A DNA stretch of 10,696 nt from Conidiobolus incongruus B7586 (lineage: Eukaryota > Entomophthoromycota > Entomophthoromycetes > Entomophthorales > Conidiobolaceae), in contig JNEM01008550.1 in NCBI GenBank assembly GCA_000697335.1, positions 1-10,696 on the forward strand, read 5' to 3'. The notes beneath the pieces were generated by a model, which was given only the letters and a program-made list of their open reading frames with translations, was not told where the DNA came from and searched no databases. The position numbers and the translations under genes are program-made. This document shows positions 1 through 8,815 of this stretch, piece by piece (within the stretch, counting starts at the first letter, position 1; every line of letters starts with the position of its first letter).

Positions 1-1070
1 GGAATGGACAATAGAACAAGAAATAGTATTTACAATCTTAAAATGGAAACTCACGACTGCTTCTATATTGAAGTATACAGATGTTAATAAAAAATTCGTT
101 ATCCAAACAGACCATCCAATCATGCTATCGGCGCTGCACTCCTACAAGATCGAAAACCTGTAGCATATATTTAAAAAAAACTAAACCTACAGGAATTAAA
201 TTATGAAGTGTTTGATAAGGAACTCTTGGCCATTATACCAGCCGTAGAACATGGAAGCAACATCTATTAGCCGCTTCTAAACCAACAATCATCGAAACAG
301 ATCATCGAAATTTAGAATATTTCACAACTAAGCGACAATTGACACAAAGGCAAATAAGATGGAGTATGATACTATATGAGTTTAACTTCGAGATTCGATA
401 CACAACAGGGTTACAAAATGGTCCAGCAGATGCCTTAAGTCGGGACCCAGGTAAGCAAACAACAGCAGAAGAATTGATACAACTTAACCACCAAACATTA
501 TTGAAACCTGAACACTTCTTATTGATTCAGAACCAAGAGTTAACTCCATATATACAAGAAATCAGAAGGGAAAATGAAGTGAATCATCTGGCAAAACAAT
601 TAATCAGGCGAATCCGAGAAAACAAAACAAAGAATTACAGTTATATAGATGAAATTATATTATACAAAGAATTAGTAGTGGTATTTAATATGGAAACACG
701 TCAAAAAATCGCGAAATTGTCTCACGATCGTACCACAGGGGGACATTATGGAACTGAGAAGACTGAATTAGTCAACCGCCAATATCACTAGAAATCATTA
801 AGGAAAGAGATCAGTGAGTATATACGCAGAAGCAACGAATGTAATAGGAATAAGATAGCAAAAAACCAAGCTATATGGTCCCTTAAACCGTTAGAAGTTC
901 CATCTAAACCATTTGGAACAATATCAATGGATTTTATTACAGATATGCCCCCAGTAAAGGACCCTGATACAATATGGGCCATTACAGATCACTTTACAAA
1001 AATGACACAGTACATTCCGATCTCCAAAAAGACTAAAGCTTTAGAATTAGCTCGATTAGTAATAAACTAA
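1..1070 (+). mobile_element. Fossil Ty3/Gypsy LTR retrotransposon, partial pol region
   Basis: Remains of the pol polyprotein of a Ty3/Gypsy (Metaviridae) element, probably of the chromovirus-like kind common in fungi. The parts come in family order: an RNase H-like domain (about 1-440, with the family phrases FVIQTD, KELLAI, ETDHRNLEYF and PADALSRDPG), a zinc-binding region before the integrase (about 690-850), and the start of the integrase core (about 870-1070, with SMDFITDMPP and ITDHFTKM). The longest stretch still open is 339-791. The element runs off the left edge, so its gag, protease, reverse transcriptase and 5' LTR cannot be judged. Recognisable homology ends near 1070 and no LTR is seen after it. 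It is broken, with several breaks in the part visible, and is best read as an old, inactive copy. Family is seen from motifs; the chromovirus-like assignment and age are inferred. Confidence 0.92.
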
Positions 1071-1749
1071 CTTAATATTTGAATAAAAATTATTTATTTC
1101 ACAAGTTAAATAATTTTAGAGGGTTATGTTAATAGTATTATTTGATATTTTAAGGCATAGCCTTTAAAACATATAGGCTTAAAGTTAATTACTGATATAA
1201 ATGGCATATCAAAAATAAAAGAAAAATATAAACATTAATATCTTTAGTTTTGTATGCATACATGAAAATATTTAATTATGTAGTTTGAGCTAATGTTATA
1301 AATACTATTATAACACAGTAATTTGAATTATATCGACATTATATAGCACACTTTTCATAATACATCTATATCATAATGTTGAATTATTATATAGACACAT
1401 TTTATAAACAAAATACTGTTTAATGATGCTATCAGATATATCATTAATTCGTACTATTCTCATTTAATTACTGCCATTGTTCACTTTGTCAATAGATATA
1501 ATAAATTTGACAATTTGTGATTTCAAATCAGTTTATATCAAACAACAAATAATTCTACAAAATCAGTTAAAGATCGAATTGAATTTTAGATTATATAAAT
1601 TCTATTTTATTGAAGTATACTTTAAAAAAGTGTTCAACTAAGTGTCTAATCAATATTGACTATAATATTGAGTCCGATTAAATGTTTCCCATGCTTTATA
1701 ACTAAAATCAGTGATTCACAAAACCCACTACAGTATATAAAATAATCAA
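1071..1749. other. AT-rich intergenic stretch, no gene seen
   Basis: This stretch separates the retrotransposon fossil from the transporter pseudogene. All six frames are closed by frequent stops and no recognisable protein fragment was found. It contains the left member of the inverted 19-bp pair (1107-1125). A modest inverted repeat, TTGTCAA with TTGACAA, lies around 1496-1513. The last few bases before 1750 resemble the bases just before the intact transporter's start codon (both have a CAG followed by an AT-rich run and AATCAAA), so the duplication may include a little 5' flank. No RNA gene or promoter could be supported. Confidence 0.6.
1107..1125 (+). repeat. Left member of an inverted 19-bp pair
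   Basis: The sequence TAAATAATTTTAGAGGGTT matches the reverse complement of 4457-4475 at 18 of 19 positions, including a 13-base exact core (ATTTTAGAGGGTT). The core carries a GAGGG run that is uncommon in this AT-rich DNA. Similarity may fade on inward for another 20 or so bases. The pair brackets the transporter pseudogene and could be terminal inverted repeats, two inverted copies of a dispersed repeat, or chance. No target-site duplication was recognised. Confidence 0.35.
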
Positions 1750-3136
1750 AAGAAAATTCTGAATGAATAGAAAAAATATCCATTATTAACGAATTCGAAG
1801 AATTATAGTGAAAAATTTATTAAAATAGATTATAAGATTAATTCATATTTTATCTTTAAATTTTTGTTTTTGTTTTTGAATCGTGAAAATATAGGATTTG
1901 GCATAATATATAGAATGGAAGAAGAACCTAAACTTACATAGCTCCTATATTTTCTTGGACTCTATTAATTTATTTAGTTGGTTATGCTCTGTTCTAAGTT
2001 GCTTACAACCTTCTCTTGAAAAAAGTAGCTCTTGCAACATGAATTGCATGTATTATAATCACCCGAGGTGTGATTACTTTATCCTTAACAGCTGTCAAAA
2101 ATTTTTATAATTTGATGGCTAGTAGATTTTCTTTGGATTTTTAATATGTTGGGTTAAATCTTGAATTTATTTATTTCCTCTCCATTTACTATTTTTGTAA
2201 GAAAAAAGGATTAAAAATTTTTTATTTTATTTAACTGCCTGTTCAGCACGAGAATTCAGTGAACTATTAGTCTATGGTATTATCTGTACCGATCGAAGTT
2301 GTAGGTTATAAAGACAGTGTGAACATTTATTATAGAGGAATAAATTTCAATGATATTACAAATTGTAACTTGGTGGTTTTTGCCATGTATTCCAAAATAT
2401 ATTAAATGGCTAATTCAATTTTAAAGAGACTTTTTGACCAAAAAACTATGAAATGATCGCACTGATTCAAAAACAAAAGTATTCAGCAGGGAAAAACTTA
2501 TTGTAGCTTTTAAATGTTACAAAATGTATTTATATATGTTCTGTTGAGTTGGATGTGTTTGTCCATTATACACTATGGGTAAATTTCTTCCAACCATTAT
2601 TAGAAACATAGGGTTAGATAAGTCCCTCCATTACTCTTGATAGTCCCATCATATCCCATGGGCGTTGTTACAAAAATTACTTTGGCAAACCACTCAAATA
2701 TGAAGAAGGAAAGATGTTTGCATTTTCGTGTTCCTTTGAATATTGGTGCAACTGGATATTTAATAACGGCACTTGCAAATTCTATTCATATGAAGTATCT
2801 TGGAACTTTTCTACCTTTGTTGGATGCTGGCACCTGTAGTACTTTGCCTCTATCATGGGTCAATAATGTTATGCTTACAAGTACTAAAACAGATACCACT
2901 TTTACCATGGATGTCTCTTTTGAGAATAATGTGAGGATTATTGCTGGTAAATGTATTGTGATAACTAATTACCTTGAGAATATGATTTTAATGATTAGTG
3001 CTTAAATTATTCCTTTGGTATTATAGAATTATTTGAAAAGAGAGATTCAAAATTAGATGCAATATCATTTCAATTAGATTTTGAATTCAATCAGAGACCA
3101 TATGCTTTAGAAGTCAAAAATCAGATATATCTTGGA
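1750..3136 (+). pseudogene. Decayed Dal5-type MFS transporter paralog
   Basis: Dead copy of the intact transporter gene at 7059-8510, same strand. It aligns over essentially the whole length: AATCAAA before the lost start codon (near 1750), TM1 (1828-1884, ending in NRENIG where the intact copy has DRVNIG), RMEEE at 1912-1926, and the central loop around 2389-2605 (TDSKTKVFSREK for TDSEAKVFRKEQ). It continues through GATGYLI and SIHMKY in TM9-TM10 and a C-terminal tail, DFEFNQRP for DFELNQRS. Damage includes loss of the ATG, a roughly 30-bp loss in the N-terminal tail, a frame change near 1800, an in-frame TAG at 1939, several stops between 1950 and 2540, a 1-bp loss between 2611 and 2633, and a loss of about 20 bp near 2965. 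Stops near 3003 and 3027 and another 1-bp frame change near 3045 follow. The segment 2637-3005 stays open and is about half identical in residues to the intact protein. Many changes are non-conservative, including glycines replaced by charged residues. The copy arose by duplication of the gene, not by partial transfer; it is not expected to make a transporter. Confidence 0.93.
1861..1878 (+). repeat. Three tandem TTTTTG units in the pseudogene
   Basis: Three perfect TTTTTG units occupy the part of the pseudogene that matches transmembrane helix 1. The intact gene has a non-repetitive sequence of the same length here, so the repeat arose by substitution or local homogenisation without a net length change. 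It encodes alternating Phe and Leu in the old frame. Confidence 0.85.
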
Positions 3137-4289
3137 ATTTTACTAACCTTAAAATTTTATATTTATATTGAATAATAACACAAAATTAAAATTTATTACA
3201 AAATTAAGTATATTATAATCAAATTTTTGCATTTAAGTTATAAGATCCCAAGTATTTATTAACACCTTATATACATATTCATTGTATCCTAATGGTAAAG
3301 TGAAGTTCATAAAAATTCAATATCCAATTATTAACTTGTTTTAGATAAAATATCGAAATTGAACTAGAGTTGATTAACATTATAAATGATTTGAGGTTAA
3401 AGGTTTTAATAATTGTTGATTATTAGAAAATGTATTTTTATTACAGTTAAAAATATAAAATAACCCTTACACTCTATACTTAGAGCCTTTGATCTTTAGG
3501 ACCATTACTTAGATTGCAAATTATAAAAAATATTGTTATTCAGTATATATTTCTCATATGTAATGTTTTCTTATAGATTCAAACATCTCTGTTGTATTTT
3601 AATAACTGGAATCGGAATAGATAATATATATAAAAAATACTTGTAAAAGCTTTAATATATAGGTTTTCTACAATTTGGCATGTTATCATATTCTAATCTA
3701 ACCAATTTTAAAGATTATAATAAACATATAATGTAACAAATTTATATAAATAATGCTGTATGATGGAAATTTGATAAGATTAAAAACAAAATAATTTTAA
3801 TTTCTAATATAATAAATTTTTAATTCATTAACTTCAATATTTTAAATCAATATTAAAACTCAATATTATATCTCAACAAAAATATTTTACTCATGTTCAT
3901 TCTGTCCAAGTAAATAAATTTCCACGAAACTCAAAATTGATTTAATAATGAGTATAAACCTATTATAATATTATATATAACTACAAATACATTTATTTCA
4001 AGGATTCACAATTATTGGCATAATCTTTAAGTATTAAGCTTCAACATTTTGCAGGTTATCAAGTAGAGATATGCTAATGTACTAATATATCATCAAATAA
4101 TCAGTAAAAGCATCAATAAATATATATTGGAAATTTGATAAAAAATATGATATAATACAATACTTAAATCAAAGAATTATAACCTATACATTTAGATCAT
4201 TTTATTACCTTGAATTTAAAGTAATAGGAAATTTTTTAATTTCTCATTTTTCAAACATATTAATAGTTTTAAATGAATAGATATATATA
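3137..4289. other. AT-rich intergenic stretch, no gene seen
   Basis: No open frame with recognisable protein similarity was found on either strand. The composition is AT-rich but less extreme than the block to its right, with small patches of more mixed sequence (for example 3240-3320 and 3465-3520). Homology to the 3' flank of the intact transporter could not be followed past the end of the coding match near 3136. Short shared words between 3640-3790 and 4018-4150 are too weak to call a repeat. Confidence 0.6.
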
Positions 4290-5600
4290 AAATAAATAGG
4301 ACATTATAAATTTTTAAACTATACATACATATATATATTATATTTTTTTGATTAAAAAATTAACTTTTTAAAATTAATTGTTTAATTTAATTATATTTAA
4401 ATTAAATAGCAATCATCAAAAGTTTTTTATTTTAGTGTTAGTAAAACTTAACCTTAAACCCTCTAAAATCATTTAGAATATATAAGTAGCTTTTAATAAT
4501 AAAGTATTATTTAAATTAATTATTTATCACTAAGTAAATTATTTTAAAGTTAAGAGAAAAATTATTTAAAACCTGTTAAAATTTAAAAAACTAACTTTAA
4601 CTATTATTTTTTAATTATTAATAGAGTGAAAAAATATCATGAAAACTCTTTTTTTATTTTAGTTAAAGAATTATTTAAATACTTTAATATTAGTTTTATA
4701 AGTATTTTATATATATTAAAATTTAAACTCAAATTAATAAATAAAAATATAATTAAATACCTTATAATTTTATTAAAGCTTAAAAAAAAGTTAAAATAAT
4801 TATTATTAAATAAAACTTATTGAAATATTACTAAAAACTTAAGCTTTTACAGTAAATAATTTTAATTGATGAATCTTAAATCTTTATATATAATTACTTA
4901 TTAAAACACAAATTAAAATGTTAAATTAAGTTAAATCAACCTCTTTTATAAATCCCTTTAAATAAATATTTTGTTAATAAACAAATGTTAATTATTATAA
5001 TAAATTATAATAATTTATACTACTTTTATTTAATTCTTAAAAGAAAATCAATTAATAGTAAACTTTATATTGGTTTTTTAAATAAAAGTATTTTTAATTA
5101 ATATACTCAATATAGTTTAAAAAAATTATTATTTTATATAATAATTATAAAATATATAAATTTAAAATTATAAAAAATTTTCTAATTTAAAATAATTAGA
5201 AAAAACTACTATATCTAATATATTCTTTAAATTATAAACTATATGATTATAATTACTTTAAGCAATTGAAAATTAGCTTATAAAAAAGAAAATTTCTATA
5301 GGAAAATTTAATTAGTTTGTGAAATATCAAATTTTAGTTTTTAATAAAAACAATTGTTTTTTAAGTGTTAGAAGTTTGCTAAAAATATAACAAAAAGTTA
5401 TTAATAATAAAAAAAATTATTAAATTTATATTATATATTTATTCTTATATATTATATATCAAAATGTTTATTTTTAATCACAAAAAATTCCCATTATTTA
5501 AAATATAAAGTAATAAAATCAATTTTCTTATTTTATTGACAAGATTATTTTAATTAATATTATGAACAGTTAAATTAAAAAATTTTCTTGATTTTGATTT
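4290..5600. other. Extreme AT desert, no gene seen
   Basis: The sequence is almost only A and T with short homopolymer and TTAAA-like runs. Counted examples are 8 G/C in 5101-5220 and 2 G/C in 5401-5460. Stops are dense in every frame and nothing resembles a protein, tRNA or rRNA. No clean tandem array with a fixed unit was seen, so it is not a simple satellite. It contains the right member of the inverted 19-bp pair at 4457-4475. The most economical reading is unconstrained DNA driven to very low GC by mutation bias; a centromere-like or origin-like role cannot be judged from sequence alone. Confidence 0.65.
4457..4475 (-). repeat. Right member of an inverted 19-bp pair
   Basis: AACCCTCTAAAATCATTTA is the reverse complement of 1107-1125 with one mismatch. 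It is the most C-rich run in its surroundings, which makes the match less likely to be due to base composition alone. The distance between the two members is about 3.3 kb. Confidence 0.35.
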
Positions 5601-5736
5601 AGTTATAATTTATAATTAGATAGCAACTTATCAATTAATATATTTTAGTTTTTTGTCTGATGATATTAATCCTATATAACTTTTTATTTTTGACTCTTAA
5701 TATGTCTAAACCAAAAACATGATCCTTATAGTGAAC

Positions 5737-5770
5737 AAATTTATTTTAATACATATATTAAAATAAATTT
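5737..5770. repeat. Perfect 15-bp inverted repeat with 4-base loop
   Basis: Left arm AAATTTATTTTAATA (5737-5751) and right arm TATTAAAATAAATTT (5756-5770) are exact reverse complements around the loop CATA. All stem pairs are A-T, so it is a weak RNA hairpin but could extrude as a DNA cruciform. It does not sit just after a gene, so a transcription terminator is unlikely. Its role is unknown. Confidence 0.9.
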
Positions 5771-5854
5771 TAAAATTGGTGAATATAGAAAATATAATAA
5801 TCAATAATTATTATTTGCTCAAACTCTAGTATATTTTATTAATTTATTCTAAAT

Positions 5855-5889
5855 ATGTTTTTTGAAAAAACATTTCACATTGATATGTG
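5855..5889. repeat. Two adjacent perfect palindromes
   Basis: The first is ATGTTTTTT, one central G, then AAAAAACAT (5855-5873), a 9-bp perfect inverted repeat. The second follows after two bases: CACAT (5876-5880), loop TGAT, ATGTG (5885-5889). They lie 85 bases after the 15-bp hairpin at 5737-5770. The T6/A6 run alone would be common here, but the flanking ATG/CAT pairing and the second mixed-base hairpin make the block stand out. Confidence 0.8.
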
Positions 5890-6013
5890 TTGTGATTATA
5901 TGTAAAATGTTAACCTCCTTGATTTGAAAAATGTTTAATCTCATAATCTGCTTATATTAACAATTAAACTAAATATTCAATTTAATATTAATATTTATTG
6001 ATTATATTTATTT

Positions 6014-6041
6014 CCAACTATAAAATATTTTGAATAGTTGG
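6014..6041. repeat. 8-bp inverted repeat, 12-base loop
   Basis: CCAACTAT (6014-6021) and ATAGTTGG (6034-6041) are exact reverse complements. The arms hold three G/C pairs each, which is notable in this composition. The right arm overlaps the start of the open patch at 6034-6213. Confidence 0.6.
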
Positions 6042-6213
6042 TGCTAAATCGAATTTTAAAAACATGGTTTCATTGCCTATAGTTGTAGAAGAAGGATTTG
6101 ATAGGTTACTTATATCAAAGATCATATTTAACCTATCTATAAACAACCTGTTCATTAAAAGATTTCATTTGGTAAAATTAAAAATAACTTGGAATAGAGC
6201 AAGGCTAAAATAG
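6034..6213 (+). other. Short open patch, possible transposase remnant
   Basis: An open frame runs from just after a TGA at 6031 to a TAG at 6211. An ATG at 6064 would give 49 residues, containing SLPIVVEEGFDRLL. The patch has more G and C than its surroundings. That phrase loosely recalls the 'lPfsvVEdegFkrLl' segment found in many hAT-family DNA transposases, ahead of the catalytic core. The rest of the frame (for example KITWNRARLK) did not match anything I recognise, and no catalytic core or zinc finger is seen next to it. An open frame of this size can arise by chance here, so it may be a degraded hAT fragment, a different lost gene, or nothing. Confidence 0.2.
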
Positions 6214-6983
6214 TAATATGAAAGCATTATTTAATTAAATTGTATTATAGGGTGCATTTTGAAAAATACATAACTATAAGTATTTTGTTAAAGACATTTG
6301 TATGAGATTAATAAATAATCAATACAATATACAAATATTGACCAATATATATTGATAGTTTTAAGTTCAGTGTAATTTTTAGCAATCTAAACTAAAGGTA
6401 TCTTTGACTTTATTAAATTAATACTTAAACTAATTAATTTGAAGAGCAAATTTGCATAATCAAAGCATTTCTAATTTTAAAAAATCAAACGATTACTATT
6501 TGAATATGTATTATGACACTATATATAATTTTCAATTAAAAATTATTTATAAATTTATTGAGTGGCATATATCAATATTTAAATCCAAACAATATCGGTT
6601 ATTAATATCAAAAGATTAAAAACTATATTACCCAATTTAATCATCAGTATCAAATATTTTTCATTTTTATATTAAATCAATTACAATAAAACAGAATAGA
6701 AGAGATAAACTGCCAAGGTTCAGAAAATATTACTCAACTTAAGACTTGGTCTCGTGAATAATGTTCCTAATAATATTGTATCACAAGCCTTGTTCTTGAT
6801 TTAATATTTAATTAATTTATTTTCGACGAATAATTTTTCCTATTTAAATAATTCAATAGACAAAAGACAATGTGACTTCAATTATTAACTAAAAAAATCA
6901 TAAAATATAAAAATTAATTGGTTTAAAATACCAAGATAATGCCATTTAATATTAATATAAATACTTTATGAACAAGAATAAAC

Positions 6984-6992
6984 TATAAATAG
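6984..6992 (+). promoter_or_regulatory. Probable TATA box of the transporter gene
   Basis: TATAAATAG matches the eukaryotic TATA consensus and ends 66 bases before the start codon, a plausible distance for a short fungal 5' leader. TA-rich words are common here, so the position counts for more than the match. A pyrimidine-rich TTTTTCAG at 7031-7038 looks like a 3' splice site, but no matching donor was found, so a leader intron is not called. Confidence 0.4.
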
Positions 6993-7058
6993 ATTGATTT
7001 TAGAGTTATTTGAGTTTCAGCTTATATATGTTTTTCAGTCATTAATTTCGTTAATCAA

Positions 7059-8510
7059 ATGGAAAATACAGAAAAAGAGACAACTACTAAATCAAAAGAT
7101 GTAATTGAGCTAAAAGAAGTAACTTCAAAGAATGAATTTGATGAATATGAAATTAAAAAATTAATTAAGAAATTGGATTGGAGACTAATACCATATATGG
7201 CTCTACTTTATCTGTTCTCATTCTTGGATCGTGTTAATATTGGATACGCCAGAGTGTACAGAATGGAAGAAGAGCTCAAGCTTACGCAATCGCAATTCTC
7301 TTGGAGTTTGTCCATTTTCTTTATTGGTTATGTCCTCTTTGAAGTTCCATCTAATCTTATGTTAAAAAAAGTATCCCCACCTAAATGGATTGCTCGAATT
7401 ATGGTTACTTGGGGTGCAATTACTATGGCATTGGCAGCTGTGAAGAACTTTGAAGGTTTAATGGCGGGAAGGGTCTTCTTGGGTGCTGCAGAAGCTGGAT
7501 TGTTTCCGGGGATCATTTATTATCTTTCTTTTTGGTATACTCGTAAGGAACAGGGCCTTAGAATTGCTCTATTTTCCTCATGCACCAGTTTAGCAGGCTC
7601 CTTCAGTGGACTTTTGGCTTATGGTATAAGCTTTATTGATCAGCATGGTGGTCTGTCTGGATGGCAGTGGATTTTTATTATTGAGGGATTGCCTTCAGTC
7701 TTATTAGGTATTGCAAGCTGGTGGCTTTTACCCAGTACCCCCAATAAGGTTAGATGGCTCACACAATCAGAAAGAGAATTCTTAGTTCAAAGATTGTTAG
7801 ATGATCATACCGATTCAGAGGCCAAGGTATTTAGAAAGGAACAATTTATTGAAGCTTTCAAGGATTATAAAATTTACCTTTATATGCTCGGTTACTTTGG
7901 AATTGTTTGTCCTATATATGCAAATGCTCAACTCCTTCCTACAATTATTGCGGGTATGGGATTTCCAAAAATCACCTCATTACTTTTGGCAGCACCTCCA
8001 TATGCTATTGGTGTTATAACAACTATTGCTCTTGCTTATCACTCTGACAAGAAGATGGAACGTTGTTTTCACTTTTGTATTCCTTTACTCGTCGGTGCCA
8101 CTGGATATTTAATAATGGCACTTGTAAGTTCTATTCATATGAAGTATTTTGGAGCTATTTTAGCCGTAGTTGGAGTTGCCACTGGAAATCCAATCATTCT
8201 ATCGTGGCTCAATAACAACATGGTAGGAAGTACCAAGGCTGGTACAGCATCTGCAATGGTGGTTTCTTTTGGTAATGTTGCAGGAATTGTGGCGGGGCAA
8301 ATGTATCGTGATAGTGAAGCTCCCGCTTTTACACCCAGTCATCTTACTAATATGTCCTTTTTGATTTTCGCAATGATAATTGCTATGATATTGAGGTATT
8401 GTTTAAAAAGGGAAAATTCAAAGTTAGAAGCTATAGCATCTAGAGGTGATTTTGAGCTTAATCAAAGATCAGATGGCTTAAATTTAAAAGATTTCAGATA
8501 TACACTTTAA
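7059..8510 (+). CDS. Dal5/allantoate permease-type MFS transporter
   Basis: Intact 483-residue membrane transporter of the major facilitator superfamily, anion:cation symporter family, which in fungi includes allantoate, ureidosuccinate/dipeptide, nicotinate, pantothenate and biotin permeases. Members move organic anions inward, usually with protons, across the plasma membrane. Family marks seen: FLDRVNIG (55-62) in TM1, FEVPSNL (94-100) in TM2, RVFLGAAEAGLFPG (138-151) in TM4, WQWIFIIEGLP (202-212) at TM6, and YRDSEAPAFTPSHLTN (416-431) between TM11 and TM12. Twelve helices fit at about 43-62, 84-104, 111-128, 138-158, 169-190, 203-223, 272-296, 308-327, 337-357, 362-383, 396-416 and 430-448, with a cytosolic central loop at 224-271. 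The N-terminus (1-42) is charged and cytosolic. The start is supported by an in-frame TGA at 7011, no earlier in-frame ATG, and by the pseudogene match beginning at the same place. CTG codons at 7212 and 7653 fit leucine. The length is usual for the family and no intron is needed. The substrate cannot be told from sequence. Nitrogen control is common in the family but not shown here. Confidence 0.95.
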   Translation: MENTEKETTTKSKDVIELKEVTSKNEFDEYEIKKLIKKLDWRLIPYMALLYLFSFLDRVNIGYARVYRMEEELKLTQSQFSWSLSIFFIGYVLFEVPSNLMLKKVSPPKWIARIMVTWGAITMALAAVKNFEGLMAGRVFLGAAEAGLFPGIIYYLSFWYTRKEQGLRIALFSSCTSLAGSFSGLLAYGISFIDQHGGLSGWQWIFIIEGLPSVLLGIASWWLLPSTPNKVRWLTQSEREFLVQRLLDDHTDSEAKVFRKEQFIEAFKDYKIYLYMLGYFGIVCPIYANAQLLPTIIAGMGFPKITSLLLAAPPYAIGVITTIALAYHSDKKMERCFHFCIPLLVGATGYLIMALVSSIHMKYFGAILAVVGVATGNPIILSWLNNNMVGSTKAGTASAMVVSFGNVAGIVAGQMYRDSEAPAFTPSHLTNMSFLIFAMIIAMILRYCLKRENSKLEAIASRGDFELNQRSDGLNLKDFRYTL

Positions 8511-8644
8511 TATTGATAACCACTACAGATTCTATACATTTGCTAATCGAAGATTATTATGATATCTGATTTTTTAATAGCAAGCATGTAATTAAATTTC
8601 TTTTGATTGACTATATATCATATAATATTTCAAGATAAATTTTG

Positions 8645-8650
8645 AATAAA
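8645..8650 (+). terminator. Possible AATAAA polyadenylation signal
   Basis: AATAAA lies about 135 bases after the transporter stop codon, a usual distance for a fungal 3' end. The word is frequent by chance in DNA this rich in A and T, so only the position supports it. Confidence 0.3.
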
Positions 8651-8815
8651 GCAGAATCATTGATGTGTATGGTATTTTATTTGATCAATGTAATTATACA
8701 TTTAGGCCAAATAATATATTAATGTATGAATATCCAAATATCTAATGATTAAAATTCAATTTGATAATAAGACTAAATACATAATATTTGGCAAATTTTG
8801 TAATTTTTAAAATTC

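Larger units (their letters stand above)
5601..6983. other. Intergenic stretch upstream of the transporter
   Basis: AT-rich DNA between the desert and the transporter promoter. It is the most structured non-coding part of the window, with perfect palindromes at 5737-5770, 5855-5873 and 5876-5889 and a weaker inverted repeat at 6014-6041. A slightly GC-richer patch with a short open frame follows at 6034-6213. A second more mixed patch at 6690-6800 showed no convincing protein match on either strand. GATAA words occur at 6704 and 6935, which is near what chance gives in this composition. Confidence 0.55.

Noticed and set aside
788-982. 64-residue open frame on the minus strand
   Set aside because: It is antisense to the integrase part of the Ty3/Gypsy fossil and has no similarity of its own.
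1071-1750. 3' LTR of the Ty3/Gypsy element
   Set aside because: No second copy of any candidate terminal repeat is present in the window, and no convincing TG...CA ends or polypurine tract could be assigned.
2637-3005. A separate small gene of 122 codons
   Set aside because: It aligns inside the transporter pseudogene in the ancestral frame, begins without a proper ATG at its edge, and covers only TM8-TM11, so it is a surviving fragment.
1750-3136. RIP-like mutation as the cause of pseudogene decay
   Set aside because: The differences from the intact copy include many transversions and small losses, not a predominance of C-to-T or G-to-A changes, and the intact copy is unaffected.
3286-3330. 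tRNA-like words (TCCTAATGGTAA, then ATTCAATATCC)
   Set aside because: The spacing between the would-be A and B boxes is too short and no acceptor or anticodon stem can be folded.
3640-4150. Possible diverged direct repeat (shared words GTTATCA and TGGAAATTTGATAA near 3682/4055 and 3765/4128)
   Set aside because: Only short words match and their spacing differs; this is expected by chance in such composition.
4290-5600. Mitochondrial DNA insertion as the source of the AT desert
   Set aside because: No mitochondrial protein, tRNA or rRNA signature was found on either strand.
6704-6939. GATAA sites at 6704 and 6935 as nitrogen-control elements
   Set aside because: GATA regulation is known for fungal allantoate permeases, but two such words in this length of AT-rich DNA are no more than chance, and neither lies close to the TATA box.
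7328-7516. 62-residue open frame on the minus strand
   Set aside because: Antisense shadow of the intact transporter gene.
7801-8019. 72-residue open frame on the plus strand in another frame
   Set aside because: Lies wholly inside the transporter gene, which explains the sequence.
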